From Pyropia yezoensis (lineage: Eukaryota > Rhodophyta > Bangiophyceae > Bangiales > Bangiaceae), in the NCBI GenBank assembly GCA_009829735.1, contig CM020618.1:33890894-33954893 (forward strand): a stretch of 64,000 nt of DNA, written 5' to 3'. This document shows, in pieces, positions 1 to 10,736 of this stretch; positions within the stretch are counted from its first letter, which is position 1, and the number at the start of each line of letters is the position of its first letter. The notes beneath the pieces were generated by a model. It saw only the letters and a list, made by a program, of their open reading frames with translations. It had not been told where the DNA came from and made no database searches. Position numbers and translations under genes: made by a program.

Positions 1-339
1 AGCCGACGTAGTGGACCAACACAGTGTCCCCGTCCGTGGCGGGGTCACCCTCGCCAACAGGATCGGTGGGCTCACCGTCGGCGGTGGGCGGTGAGGGAGT
101 AGACGCTGTCATCCGCGGGGCGGCGGCCCCGCACACCGCCGGGCGGGCCCGCGGGAGCGGAAGTACGTGGCGCCATCACGGAGGGCAAGCGGGCCAGCCG
201 CTGTCCACGCGCTGGCCGCCTGAGACAGGCAGGTGGCGCGAGGGGCGGCGGGCGCTCGCCGGACAAGGCCGACCGAGGCGTGGGAGGCGACAAAGGCGCT
301 CAACCGCCGCGGGGCACACCTCGCAACAGCAGGCATCAT
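1..339 (-). pseudogene. 5' part of FKBP-MsrA fusion gene, copy 1, frame broken
   Basis: This is the first part of the same gene that is complete at 10902-12374; the rest lies off the left edge. The start codon context (CCACCATGATG, read on the minus strand from 339) and the Ala/Arg-rich targeting region are identical to copy 2. One G is missing near 155, in the stretch following residue YFRS, so the frame diverts into a short unrelated tail and stops. The FKBP domain would not be made from this copy as written. The missing base lies in a G run, so a base-calling or assembly error is as likely as a real mutation. Confidence 0.6.
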
Positions 340-1491
340 GGTGGGCGATGTTGCACAGCGAAACTTGACTTGATAGCGAGATAGAGAACGCGACAAAGAA
401 AGGTAGTGAGAACACACAGTGTGTGTCCGCGGCGGTGGTGGCAGCGCTGTTGGCGGCGATGACGATGGCGGGGATCAACGAGGCTACAATCCGTACTTAT
501 TAAGACGACTTGGAAAACACAAGTTGCAACGTCAGTACCAGTACAATTAGTCGTCAGGCAGTCCATGGATGTCCGGGATAGAGAGCCCAGTGTGCGTGCC
601 ATCTGAGTTGGTCCGCCGGCGACGGCCGGGCCCAAACTTGAGCCCCGGTCATGGCAACAATGCACAAGGTCCGGCAGCTGCCCCTGCAGGGTCGCACCTC
701 ACAAACGCTCGGGCCCTTGTCTCGAGATTTTGGTTGAGAATGCGCGGCGAGCCGTGGCGCCCCGCGCATGGCCCTATGAGCTTTCGCGGAGCAAACCGTG
801 GACACCTCGTCGTGGAATGCGTCCATCATGGCGCATGATGAATGCTTGATTGGACCGGTCTTGTCGTCGCCATCAAGCCGAGGACGTCAGAGGAGGGGTC
901 GGAGGGGCCGTTCCGCACTCAACGGCCAAAGAGATTTTGAAGCGTGCCCAGCGACGGTGTGGCTTAGTCTCGCGAAAGGCGTTCACCGACGACCAACCAA
1001 TCACGACTTCACCGGGGAGGCGTGGGTTCAGCCAGCGCATAGCGCGAGTTGCCGTCTCGGAGGTCGGGCCTGCTGCAATCCCACCGGCTCGGTGATATCA
1101 TGTCACCCCCCCCCCGCGGAGGAGCGCCGCTCGCCTGAACACGTCGAGGGCCGGTCGGCCTTGGCCCGCGCAGGATCAACCCCCCCTCCACCTGACCCTC
1201 GCACAGCGGCCCGTGGGGCACATAACCAGGCGCACTTTTCCGACAGTCCCCCGCGAATCCTGCGCAAACAGCGCTATGCGCTGTCGAGCCCCGAGTGCGT
1301 GCGTGCGCTCCCCCGGGGCGCCCCTCCCCACTCATTGTTGCTTGAGCCGCCTTGTGCACGTCCCGTCTCTGACGAGAAGTCTTCTCGTTCATCCCGCACG
1401 GTGTTCGCAGTGTGTGCGCGCGCCGCGCGGTTCCACCCTCGCCTCCCCGCACGCGCGGGCGGGCGGCGCCAGCTCAGCTTTCCCACGAGCA
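340..1491. other. Divergent intergenic region, copy 1
   Basis: This separates the minus-strand FKBP-MsrA start from the plus-strand bZIP start and is the duplicate of 12375-13526. I see no gene. It contains a poly-C run near 1108. Upstream frames that extend the bZIP ORF leftwards are low-complexity and lack protein-like character. Confidence 0.6.
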
Positions 1492-2619
1492 ATGCGCTCG
1501 CGGCCGCTCGCCGAGGCCGCCGCGGTGTGGGCCCACGCGCCCCCTCTTGCGGTGCCTCCTCCGTCGGAAGGCTGGATGGCGTCGGCCCCCGAGGCGCGTC
1601 CACCGGCGCATCCTTCGGTTGTATGGATGGGCTATGTGCCTGTTGCGCCGACGGAGGGCCTACTTGACGACTACATGCCGACGCCCCGCGATGCGGACGT
1701 TGACGGCGAGGCGGCGGCGGATATGGAGGGACCGCCGGAGCCGGCCGCTGATGCCAACTGCAGCCTTGACCTGCCGCACGTGTACGGCGAAGAGCAGGAC
1801 CCGGTGGTGACGGCTGGCACCTGCCTTTGGCAGGAACACGAGGGAGGCAACGATGAGGACGAAGGCTGGGCATCGTCTGGCGCAAAGGAGTACTCGGAAG
1901 AGATGTCCTTGGCCATCAATGAACAAGTCCAAGGTAGAGTGCACCCGGATGGGAAGCCGGTGGACGTCAAATCCGCTTTGGCGTACTCCCCTGGCTTCTG
2001 CAGCGTGGACGCAACCCTCAAGCATCTGCAGGAGGTGGCCGCTTTCGAGGCCACGAACCGATATGAACAGGGCCCTGGGCGGCGAGTGCCCCCGACGCCA
2101 CAGCCCAGCGAGGTGGAGGTGGCCCTCGGTGACCGCCGCCGGTCCGTGTTGGCGCGCAAAGCACTTAAGAAGCGGTCGGCTTACACGTCCCGGTTCAAGA
2201 GGGTCGTTTACGAGGAGCTCCTCGAGGCCGAGCTGGTTGCCCGCCAGGCCCGCCACGACGCAGTCTTTGCCGAGCTCAACGCCCTCCGCGCGAGCGTGGA
2301 GGAGTTGCGCGCTGCGACCGCTGCAGCGGAGGAACATGCTGCGGTCCAGACCACCACGTGCGTGACGCCGTCCGCGTCGGTGGCTCCGACCTCTGCCGAG
2401 CCGTCGCCGGTTGGAAGCCCCGTGACCCCGACGGAGCCGGCTGTGGAGGCCCTGGCAGCCTCGGTGGCGGGGCCGACGGCAGCGTCGGCACCGTCACAGC
2501 CGCCGCTGACGTGGCCCACCGGAGAAAAGGAGGGGCCTGGGCGCTGGACGTTGGATGCCTCCTGGGCCGACGTTCCGTTCCCGTTCCTGGAGGATACCTG
2601 CGCGGCGAACGCGGCCTGA
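1492..2619 (+). CDS. bZIP-like transcription factor, copy 1
   Basis: The predicted protein has 375 residues and no intron. An acidic, Pro/Ala-rich N-terminal half (residues 55-135 rich in D and E) could be an activation region. Residues 215-240 form a bZIP-type basic region (RRR...RKALKKRSAYTSRFKR) leading into a heptad series at 244, 251, 258, 265 and 272 (L, R, V, L, L). The YTSRFKR block fits the family pattern, but the usual Asn of N-x7-R is Lys226 (K-x7-R234). The C-terminal 100 residues are Pro/Ser/Thr/Ala-rich. The start at 1492 has G at -3; the open frame continues upstream to 1213 but that part looks non-coding. The protein is probably nuclear and DNA-binding, though the Asn change makes specificity or even DNA binding uncertain. 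Confidence 0.6.
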   Translation: MRSRPLAEAAAVWAHAPPLAVPPPSEGWMASAPEARPPAHPSVVWMGYVPVAPTEGLLDDYMPTPRDADVDGEAAADMEGPPEPAADANCSLDLPHVYGEEQDPVVTAGTCLWQEHEGGNDEDEGWASSGAKEYSEEMSLAINEQVQGRVHPDGKPVDVKSALAYSPGFCSVDATLKHLQEVAAFEATNRYEQGPGRRVPPTPQPSEVEVALGDRRRSVLARKALKKRSAYTSRFKRVVYEELLEAELVARQARHDAVFAELNALRASVEELRAATAAAEEHAAVQTTTCVTPSASVAPTSAEPSPVGSPVTPTEPAVEALAASVAGPTAASAPSQPPLTWPTGEKEGPGRWTLDASWADVPFPFLEDTCAANAA

Positions 2620-3374
2620 CGCGAGTGGTCGGTGGGGGTGGGAATGGGGTCTGTGCTTGCCCCTTGCTTTTTTCTTTTTTTCCTCTTCGCCCATGTATAC
2701 ACGTCTTTGCACTCATGTTGGCAACAAGTCATCTGCTTCCCTGCAAGTTTCCTCGTCTGCTGGTTGCGCTGTGGGGTTGCCACAAGGGTCTTTTTCGCTG
2801 CGTAAATGTGCTACGTACTCGTTTCACACCCGTTCGTTTTTGTGTCGTCCCCCGCCTTTACTTACCAGCACTTGGCCGAGCAACTCAGAGGCAGCCATGT
2901 TTGGAAGGACGGGTGCTGAAAATACCGTTTTCTTGTCGCTGCCACCGCTGACTGACGGGCGCGCCCCCGCCTTCCCCAGTTACGTAGTGCCACCATCACG
3001 TCTGACGGCCGCGTGGTGGTGGTGGCGGATGCCAACAGTGGGCCGGTGAGGGCGCCACAAGGTGTATTTCTCTGCGAAGCTGGCGCGTCGCGTCGCGGGA
3101 GTGCACCGTGGGGTGCGAGACTATCCGAGCCGCATATAGATAACCGCGTACGCACTGAGCCTCGTCAAACGCCCTTTCCAAGACCCCTTGCCTGATCAGG
3201 TTTGACCCCAGCTGTGGTGCGCCCTCGTGTGCTGGCCCTCGTGTCGTCGTGCGCTCTACGCGGTGGCCTTTTTACCTCACGGGCGGCTGCGCGGCAACCC
3301 AGGCGACATCGGTCGACCGCTGCAGGCGCGGCCAGCTGCTTGCACGCTAGACCCAGAGACGTTGTCAACAACCT
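2620..3374. other. 3' flank of bZIP copy 1; no gene seen
   Basis: It starts with a T-rich 3' UTR-like stretch (near 2665-2690) and then shows no supportable coding region up to the assembly gap. Sequence near 3180-3270 resembles the internally repeated segment described downstream of copy 2. Confidence 0.5.
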
Positions 3375-3874
3375 NNNNNNNNNNNNNNNNNNNNNNNNNN
3401 NNNNNNNNNNNNNNNNNNNNNNNNNNNNNNNNNNNNNNNNNNNNNNNNNNNNNNNNNNNNNNNNNNNNNNNNNNNNNNNNNNNNNNNNNNNNNNNNNNNN
3501 NNNNNNNNNNNNNNNNNNNNNNNNNNNNNNNNNNNNNNNNNNNNNNNNNNNNNNNNNNNNNNNNNNNNNNNNNNNNNNNNNNNNNNNNNNNNNNNNNNNN
3601 NNNNNNNNNNNNNNNNNNNNNNNNNNNNNNNNNNNNNNNNNNNNNNNNNNNNNNNNNNNNNNNNNNNNNNNNNNNNNNNNNNNNNNNNNNNNNNNNNNNN
3701 NNNNNNNNNNNNNNNNNNNNNNNNNNNNNNNNNNNNNNNNNNNNNNNNNNNNNNNNNNNNNNNNNNNNNNNNNNNNNNNNNNNNNNNNNNNNNNNNNNNN
3801 NNNNNNNNNNNNNNNNNNNNNNNNNNNNNNNNNNNNNNNNNNNNNNNNNNNNNNNNNNNNNNNNNNNNNNNNNN
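3375..3874. other. Assembly gap (500 N)
   Basis: Exactly 500 undetermined bases separate duplication copy 1 from the 3' end of the hAT transposase. The round number suggests a scaffolding gap of nominal size. Order and orientation across it are not proven by sequence. Confidence 0.99.
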
Positions 3875-6856
3875 TTGCACAGCAGCACAACTGGCGCCGC
3901 CGTCCGCGCGTCTCCAACGCCATTTGCCGCCCCTGGCACGCCTCTGCCGCTGGGCGACGGCACTGCGGGTCCACCGGTCGACCCCTGTGAGCCGCAGCGA
4001 CGCAGCAGCTCGCTGTACCTTGCCATTGCAACCTCGTCCGAGAACTCCCGCTCCGCGCCACCGCCGTCAACGTCTTGGGCGTCGAGCTCGTCGGGCGTAG
4101 GATGACCCGTCCGACTGCACAGAGCTAACTCCTCGTCCAGCTCTTCCCGCAGGGACCGGCCCGTCTCCCGCAGCTCGTCAAAGTCATTCACGCGAGCCAC
4201 CTCAGGCGTGGAGCCGTCCGGGGGCGCCTGAGAACGAGCATGGCTGGAACGTACGCCGTCCGTGTCAGCGACGGCGATGTCCTCCTCGTCCTCCATCAGA
4301 CAGCCGGGCGTAAACGCCTCCCTTGCACTCTTGTCCTTGGCGTGCTCCGCGCGCAGGTGCAGCATCACACGAGTCATGCTTGTCAGGCGGGCCACGTCGA
4401 GCCGGGAGCGCGCCGGCGTGTTGGCAAGGGCCCATCCCGACCATACGCGCTCCATCTCCGCCGCGTGGCAGCACACCGACAGGAGCCGCTGCGCCACCTG
4501 CTGGAGCGCCGTTCCGTTGAACTCGGAGCACATGGCCCACATCACCACCGCGGGAATACGGGCAGTAGTGCCGTTGGGGTTGAACAACAAGAGGGAGTCG
4601 GGCCCGTCAGCGAGATACTTCACCAAGGCCGCAATGGCCCTCCGCGTGACCGCCGCCGACTGCTCACCCTGCAGCGTCCCGAAGCGCGCGGCCAAGCGCA
4701 CAAAGTGCTCGACCACGTTGTCCACAGCCGCAAAGCACCCGTGCTGCGTACACAGGCCTGTCAGAGCCCGCTCAGGGTCCAGCACGTGCGCGAGCACCAG
4801 CTCACTGACGTTGTAGTATCGCGTGAAGCGCCACTGCAAGATCTTGAGGGTCGCGCCGCTGAGCTGGTGGATGATGGCGCGTACGGAAGGGTCGGCAGCG
4901 AGCACAAACGGGGGGGCCAAGGTGCCAGACCCATCAGCCGCCAGCGTTGCCGTTTCCGAACGAAGCTTGAGGAAGTAGGCGTGCAGGCGGCCAAATGAGG
5001 AGGCCACGTCCGCCAGGTTGGCGTTGCGGCGCTCGGCCATCCCAATCTCCTTGACGATCGGCAGCAGCATCTTGCACAGGACACGCACCATGGACCAAAA
5101 GCGGCGGCTACGCAGCTCGTCAATGACCGCGCCGCCATTCATGGTAGCCAGCAGCGCCGCATCGTCGCAGTACTTCGTGGAGAACAGGTCGAGCGCCCGG
5201 CTTCAGCTCCAGCAGCCGGTGCGCCATGCCGTAATGAGAGTACCAGCGTGTCTCCCCCTTGGTCACGAACGCCAGGCGCTTCACCATCAGGGCCTCAAGC
5301 AGGCCCATGAACTTAGTAGAGTTCCTGAACCAGCCGACGACCATGACCATCTTAGCGACGATGGGGGCCAACGACTCGTGGTTCAGGATGCCGCCCGTCA
5401 TGAGGTTCAGCTGGTGCGGGAAGCAGGCGACGATGATCAGGGACTCGTTGGCAGAGGCGAGCATCTTCTTGGCCAGGACATTCGAGCTCGCCGAGTCACT
5501 GACCAGACCCACCACCATCGACGGCACGTGGCCAGACGCTCTCCGGTGGGCTGCGGGAGGGCAAACTCGCCCGCCGCCCCAGCCTTTTGCACCTCCTCCT
5601 CCACAGCGCCTTTCACCAGCTCCGCCGTCTCCGGGACGCCCAGTGATGTCGACCGTCCCGCGGAAGTCCGATGACACCACCCCGTCAGTCATGCCCACGT
5701 TGGTGCACACCAGCCCCAGCAGCTTGCGGGCGGCCCGACTCTTCCACCCGTCAAAGGAGATGGTAACGTAGGCTCCCTTGAAGTAGATCTTCATAAAGGC
5801 GTCGATAACCGCCTGCAGCAGACGACGCAGGACGGGGCCACGCATGGTCTTGCGGTCGGGAAAGCGCCTTGAGTCCGCGCATCCACTTGGAAAAAAGGTG
5901 GCGCCAGCAGGAGCGTCCAGCACATTGAACGGGATGGATGAGAAGAGGAGGGCGGCCAGAAGGTCGTCCTGGAACTCCCTGGTCATGCTGGGGGTCCACG
6001 CTCGCGTCAGATGGGAATCCATGGGACCGCCGGTGCTTGTCCCGCTGCCGCTTGATGCCGATGCGTTGAGCTTACGTTGCTTGCGAGACGGGGAAGAAGA
6101 GTCGTCCTCGGCCGCGTCCAGTCTTGCTCGACGCGTCGCAAAGTTGCACTTGGTAGCCAGGTGCGTGGCCATCACGTCAGCCCTGCCGTTGATGGGTGTC
6201 CTGCTCTTCTTGGCGCGCACGCAGAAGAGGCAAAACACCTCCTTAGTCCTAGATGTGGGACTGTAGTCCTTGGTGCCTTGCTCAAAGTACCCCCACACCT
6301 TTCGCACCTTGTCCCTTGTGCGCTTGCTCCCAGAGGCTGGGTTGGCGGCTGTCGTGGCGTCCGTAGACTGGGAGTTGGGCCTTGGTGCCTCGTCGACGCC
6401 GGCCGCAGCCGGCGCGCCCGCCGCAACCGCGGCACCCACCGCTCCCGCCGCACCCGCCACACCGTCCGCAGCTGTCGCGTTAGGCGCTTGCGGTCGGTCC
6501 GACTCGCCTGCCACACCAGCCGCCGTCTCGCCTGCCGTTGCCGCCGTGGTTGGCGCCCCCGCCCCTGCCGTTGACGCCGGAGCTGTCTCCCCCGCCCTTG
6601 CCGCCGCCGCCGTGGATGGTTCCCTCGCCCTTGCCGCCGCCGCCGTGGATGGCTCCCTCGCCCTTGCCGCCGCCGCCGTGGGTGCCGCGCCCAACCTTGC
6701 CGCCAACGCCATCCTTGCCGCCATCGCCGCCGCCGTCCTTGTCGTGTCGTCTGCACCGCCGTCGAAAGTGTAGTAATCGTCCTCGTCCGTCGCGCGTGTC
6801 ACCACACGAGCCGCAGCCAATGCCGCCGCCACGGCGGCGTTCTCGTCGTTTAGCAT
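3875..6856 (-). mobile_element. hAT-family transposase (BED finger), frame-disrupted
   Basis: Read from 6856 leftwards. An Ala-rich N-terminus contains a 33-bp coding repeat (REPSTAAAARA type, near 6600-6680). A BED-type zinc finger follows (W..F, then C-x2-C-x19-H-x4-C, near 6130-6290). Next is a DUF659/hAT core with SFDGWKS, VSDSASSN and FPHQLNL motifs, and a hATC dimerisation-like segment near 4300-4560 (LLSVCCHAAEMERVWSGWA). The frame changes near 5640 and back near 5530, and again near 5195, so no single ORF spans it. The first two shifts compensate: between them another frame reads a plausible helix (ETAELVKGAVEEEVQKAG). The 3' end is lost in the gap. Neither terminal inverted repeats nor an 8-bp target duplication could be found. 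This is probably a decayed copy. Confidence 0.8.
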
Positions 6857-6880
6857 CGACGGAGGCGGGGGTGTGGGGTG

Positions 6881-7047
6881 AGTGTGGGAGTGGGTGTGGG
6901 GGGCAGGGGGAGTGAGAGGGGGCGGGGGAACAGGTGGGTGTGGGAGTGGGTGTGGGGGCAGGGGGAGTGAGAGGGGGCGGGGAACAGGTGGGTGTGGGAG
7001 TAGGTGGGGGGGGCAGTGGGAGAGGGCGGGGGAACAGGTGGGTGTGG
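6881..7047. repeat. G-rich minisatellite, about 56-bp unit, three copies
   Basis: Three tandem units share the pattern GTGTGGGAGTGGGTGTGGGG, then GCAGGGGGAGTGAG, then GGGAACAGGTGG, with the third unit shortened. It lies just upstream of the transposase start. The G-run spacing could support G-quadruplexes on the plus strand. Confidence 0.85.
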
Positions 7048-8849
7048 ACGTGCGTCCTGGTCGTGCGCGCGTGTGGGGGGAGTCACCTGGGATGTGGTCC
7101 AGCCACGCTCATAAAGCCACCGTCAGCACGTGGTCCGTGCACACAGTCGCCTAGGCGCGGCGGGGCCTAGCGTCGTGTGGAGGCACGAGGTGACGGGCGC
7201 ATGCGCGCCCCCGGCTGGCAGACCCGAAGCGGGAAAGGGGGATAGGGTCTCTCACTCATGGCGCGCGCTTGCGGGATGATCCGCAGGGCCAGCTGCAACT
7301 CTCTTGCAGACAGGATTGCATTGCACTGGTGGCGGCACCTGGTGCCGGATGCATATTCTTTGGGGCCAGCTCGTCACAGGGGTCGTAGGCCACTCTCATC
7401 CACGTATGTCCCGCTGTGTCGTTGCTTCGGTCGGCCACCGAGAGTGACGCGTCCTTGGCAGTCGCGCGAAGGAGTCCCGCTTTTTTTCTTTCCGCGGGAA
7501 CACCAGACAGCATGGTTGCGTTGAGCACGCAGTTCTGCTTGATGTAACGTGTCCCGGTGTACAGCACAGTCGAGCCGTGGCTCAGCGCCTACACTGTGTG
7601 CCGACCGTCCTCTGGCAAGGTCGTGTGATGTGCGGCTGGGGTGGGCTGATCTCTGTGTTATGTATCACCACGACTTCTGGTGGACAAAATTTTTTTGAAT
7701 AAATAGTCTCACTTCGCAGCGCTGGCAAACAGCAGGTGCGGCCATGGCAGGGTTGGCGAGCACCTGCACTCGCGGAATAGACGCTGGCCCGCGCCCGACT
7801 CCTGACGAGGGCGCCTGGCCGTTGCTATGAACGGTTGCAGGTTCGAACCGATATGAGTTCAATTCCCATTCGCACCATTTATTTTTCGTGAATTTATATT
7901 CACAGTCTCTTACAGCAGTGTAAGAGGGGTTATAGGCCAATAGATTATCAGATACATGCACTGGTGCGCACACAATCCAATCATATGAGGTCGTTCATTG
8001 AGCACGGCCCGTGCCCTGGGACCGACCGAGCCCTTCCGTTGGCGGCTACGGCGCCTCCAGTGGCAGACCGCTGATACAGACGCCCTGAGCCATGAACCAC
8101 CTACCCCGTCAGGTGTGGGGGCCCGAGATGGCCGTGACGCCTCGTCGGGGTAGCCGCCGTCTCACTCATGCAGTCTTCCAATGTGGCGTCGCGTGTGGCC
8201 AGAGTTGGGAACTCTGGACACACTGGCGGTGTGCATGCTGGCCACCTGTCGGTAGTAGAGTAGAGTGGACCTGGGAAGCACAACCACATAGCTCCGCGAA
8301 GATTGATGCGCATAGCGAGGCGTGTTGTTCTACTCATAGTTCGAGACAAAGGGGCGACAGAGTGGCGCCACCCGGGATTTCTGCCCTCAGTTTCGACATC
8401 CATTGTGGAGACATCGTCTTGTGGGCCGGCAGGTGCGCGGGCGTCCGCTGGCTGTACCAGGCGCGGAGGGGGAGCAGGTAGTGGTGCTCAGGCGGGGTCG
8501 GGGAGCGGGGGAACGCCTCGCCAGCCAACCAACGCAGCGCCGCCCCCGCGTCTGGCTCACCGCCGCAGCTGGAGCACGTGCGCTAGAGAAAGGAGTTCGT
8601 GTCCCAGGCGGCACGGTCTGTGTGCAACTGTTCTTTCCTTCTGAGGACGGACGTCCGAGGGCGAGGAAGGCTCTGAGTCGTTTCCCCGCATCACCCTGCG
8701 GCAATCCCCCAGGGTTTGCGCTTATCTATTGCTCTCAATGGGGCAACTCGTCCACCCCCGGGATGCAAGCGACAGCCTTGGTGGCACCCGCCGACACTGT
8801 TACCTCCCCCAGTCGCCAGCCACGGACTGCACAGCTGTGTCGCCGCCCC
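7048..8849. other. No gene recognised
   Basis: Short ORFs only, none with a recognisable domain. A minus-strand frame at 7256-7567 has somewhat balanced composition but matches nothing I know. A tRNA-like pair of ends at 7735-7877 was examined and rejected. Confidence 0.5.
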
Positions 8850-10531
8850 TCATGGTGGCGGGCACCCAGCCCGTGCGCGTTGGCCGGCGATGGCGGCACC
8901 CGTCGCAGCCGACCGTTCTGCGGGGGGGTGGCATAGCGGACGGGGCGGACGGGTGGAGGGGGGACATGGGGGGGGGGGCACGGTGCAGCGTGCGCGGTGG
9001 CACCGGACGCCGGTGGCCGCTGTTCTGGAGGCTGCTTGTGAGTGGCTTGCGGGTTCCCCTGCGCCCATGGACGCAGGTCGGTGGCGTCGTGCCCCGCCTC
9101 CGCCCTCACGTGCTGTGAAGGGCGCCGCTCCGGCCGGTGGGGGAGTGAACAAAGAGGGACGCGGGGACAGGTGCAGCGCTGCCAGTGCCCTTGGCTTTCC
9201 CCACGGTTTCCGACCGGGGCGGGTGATTTGGGGTGGGGTACTGTACTGAAAGGTGGGGCTTCTGTGGGAGCGCCACCACGCACGGGGGGGCCCTTCGCTT
9301 TGGCGCCGCCGGCGAGCCCTGCCCTTGGCTCCAGCCACCCCTCCGCCGGCGGCCGAGGCAGGGGTGGGGGGGGCGCTGGCGGAGCGGGGTGGAGAGCCCG
9401 CGCCGCCGGGAGGAGCAGTGTCCCCACCCATTGGGCGGGGGGCGGGGCGGGAGCCGCTCGCCGCCGCCACCGCCGCTGCCGCCAGAGGTGCGCCACCGCC
9501 GGCTGCCGCACTGGGTGACGCGGCGGCGGCCGCCGCGGCGGCCAGCGACGCCGCCCCCCCCCCCCCCCCCGGAGCGTCCACGTCCATGTGCACCCGTCCC
9601 CCCCCCGGGGCGTCCCCCCTGCGCGAGCGCTTCGCGTCCGCCCCCCCCCACCCCTGGAACGGTGGCCGCGGCGGCGGCGCCCGCAGGCGGGCACCCTTGA
9701 CGTAGCTCCCGTCCGCCCTGGCCGCCGCGTCGCTCCACGCGTGCGCGGGCGCCACGCCCAGAGGCACGCCAAGAAAGAGGGTGCCGTGCACGGCGGCGGC
9801 GGCGGCGGCCGCGTCGGCCGCGGACGCAAAGGCCACCCATGCCTACCCGCAACGGTCACCCACGCCTACCCGCGCATGCGGCGCGCGTGGCCCGCCAAGA
9901 TGAAGAGCACCCGCCCGTGGGGGGCAAAGAGGGCGGCGAGGGAGCGGCGGAGGAGGGGGAGGGCAAGCCGGTCGTTGAGCGCCCGCGCGTAGGAGGTGGA
10001 AAGGCGGGGGAGGGGGGGGGGACGCCGACCGCGACAGCCGGTGAGCGCCGCCGCCGCCACCACCACCACTGCCGCCGCCGCCGCCACGACCGCTGCCGCC
10101 ACCGCCGCCACCACCACCGCTGCTGCGGCCACTGCTGCCGCCACCACCGCCGTTGCGATTCTAGGGGGAGGGGGTCGGTCTGGTGGAGGGGGAGAGGACG
10201 CCAGCAGCGGGGGGCACACCCCCGCCGCGCCATTGCTCGCCGGGGGCGACTTGGCGCGCCCCGCGGGCAGCCCGCCACCGCCACCGCCCCCGCGGTCGCG
10301 GTCACCGCCGCCGCCGCCGCCGCCGCTGACGCAGCTTCGACCGCCGCCGCCGCCACCACCGCCGCCGCCACCACCGCCGCTGCCATCCATGCCGGCGGGC
10401 GCGACGGCGGACGCTGCCGGCGCCGCGGCGGCTGCCGGCGACATGGGCGCCGGCGTCGGGGTGCGCATCGCCGAAGCGGACGCACGGCGTCGTCCGCGGT
10501 GTGCTGGACGCTGCTTCTTGACGGCGGACAT
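8850..10531 (-). CDS. U1A/U2B''-type snRNP RRM protein, frame broken mid-domain
   Basis: This encodes an spliceosomal RNA-recognition-motif protein of the U1A/U2B''/SNF family, which binds stem-loops of U1 or U2 snRNA in the nucleus. The first RRM half is read from about 10003 to 9869 (SYARALNDRLALPLLRRSLA, then ALFAPHGRV and RRMRG, matching the family's NDKIKKEELKRSL, ALFSQFG and KMRG blocks). The second half starts at 9842 (AWVAFAS, AAVHGT, then SD...GSYVKG). Between them 26 bases containing two in-frame stops interrupt the domain, and the flanking sequence is an imperfect 23-bp direct repeat. Before the RRM lies an Ala/Gly/Val low-complexity region with GCC and GGC repeats; after it about 250 Pro/Arg/Ala-rich residues. 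I see no second RRM, which favours U2B''. The start (10531) is a guess among several ATGs. It may be a pseudogene, a tiny intron or a sequence error. Confidence 0.6.
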
Positions 10532-10625
10532 GCGGGAGGACCACTGGGAGGAGGGCAGAGGCACTGTGCAATTATAGCCGGTTTCCACGTGAGATGTAGT
10601 ATTTGTATGGTATACTTAACTCCTA

Positions 10626-10736
10626 ATCACGCCCCCAATCACGCCCTTTCTGGCGGGGCGTGACGTGTGATCACGCGCTAAATCACGCATGGGATCACGC
10701 AAAATACGTGATCTTACATCACGTGCGGCGCGTGAT
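10626..10736. promoter_or_regulatory. Cluster of ATCACG / CGTGAT motifs
   Basis: ATCACG occurs at 10626, 10638, 10670, 10682, 10694 and 10718, and its complement CGTGAT at 10707 and 10731, within 111 bp. One pair forms a TGATCA palindrome and another contains CACGTG. The cluster lies just upstream of the minus-strand U1A/U2B''-like gene and beyond the 3' end of FKBP-MsrA, so it would be the promoter of the former. The binding factor is unknown. Confidence 0.5.

Larger units (their letters stand above)
1..3374. repeat. Segmental duplication, copy 1 (direct repeat of 12035-15407)
   Basis: This block matches 12035-15407 base for base wherever I compared them, and every open frame inside has an identical twin about 12,035 bp downstream. 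The differences seen are three single-base length changes in short homopolymers: near 155 (one G fewer here), near 3185 (one C more) and near 3313 (one G more). It starts at the window edge, so its true left end is unknown, and it stops at an assembly gap. It is either a very recent duplication or one locus assembled twice. Confidence 0.95.

Noticed and set aside
7256..7567. Minus-strand 103-codon ORF with balanced composition
   Set aside because: No recognisable motif, no good start context, and no neighbouring exon to extend it.
7735..7877. tRNA-like ends: GGTGCGG pairs with TCGCACC, followed by A, with a TTCAATT loop
   Set aside because: The T stem has a mismatch, positions 8-9 are CC, no proper D arm forms and the candidate anticodon loop is 6 or 8 bases. 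Even with an intron it does not fold as a tRNA.
9842..9868. 27-base GT-AG intron in the U1A/U2B''-like gene
   Set aside because: The join would be out of frame by one base, the donor is GTAGG rather than GTRCG, and the length is implausibly small. Kept only as an open question.
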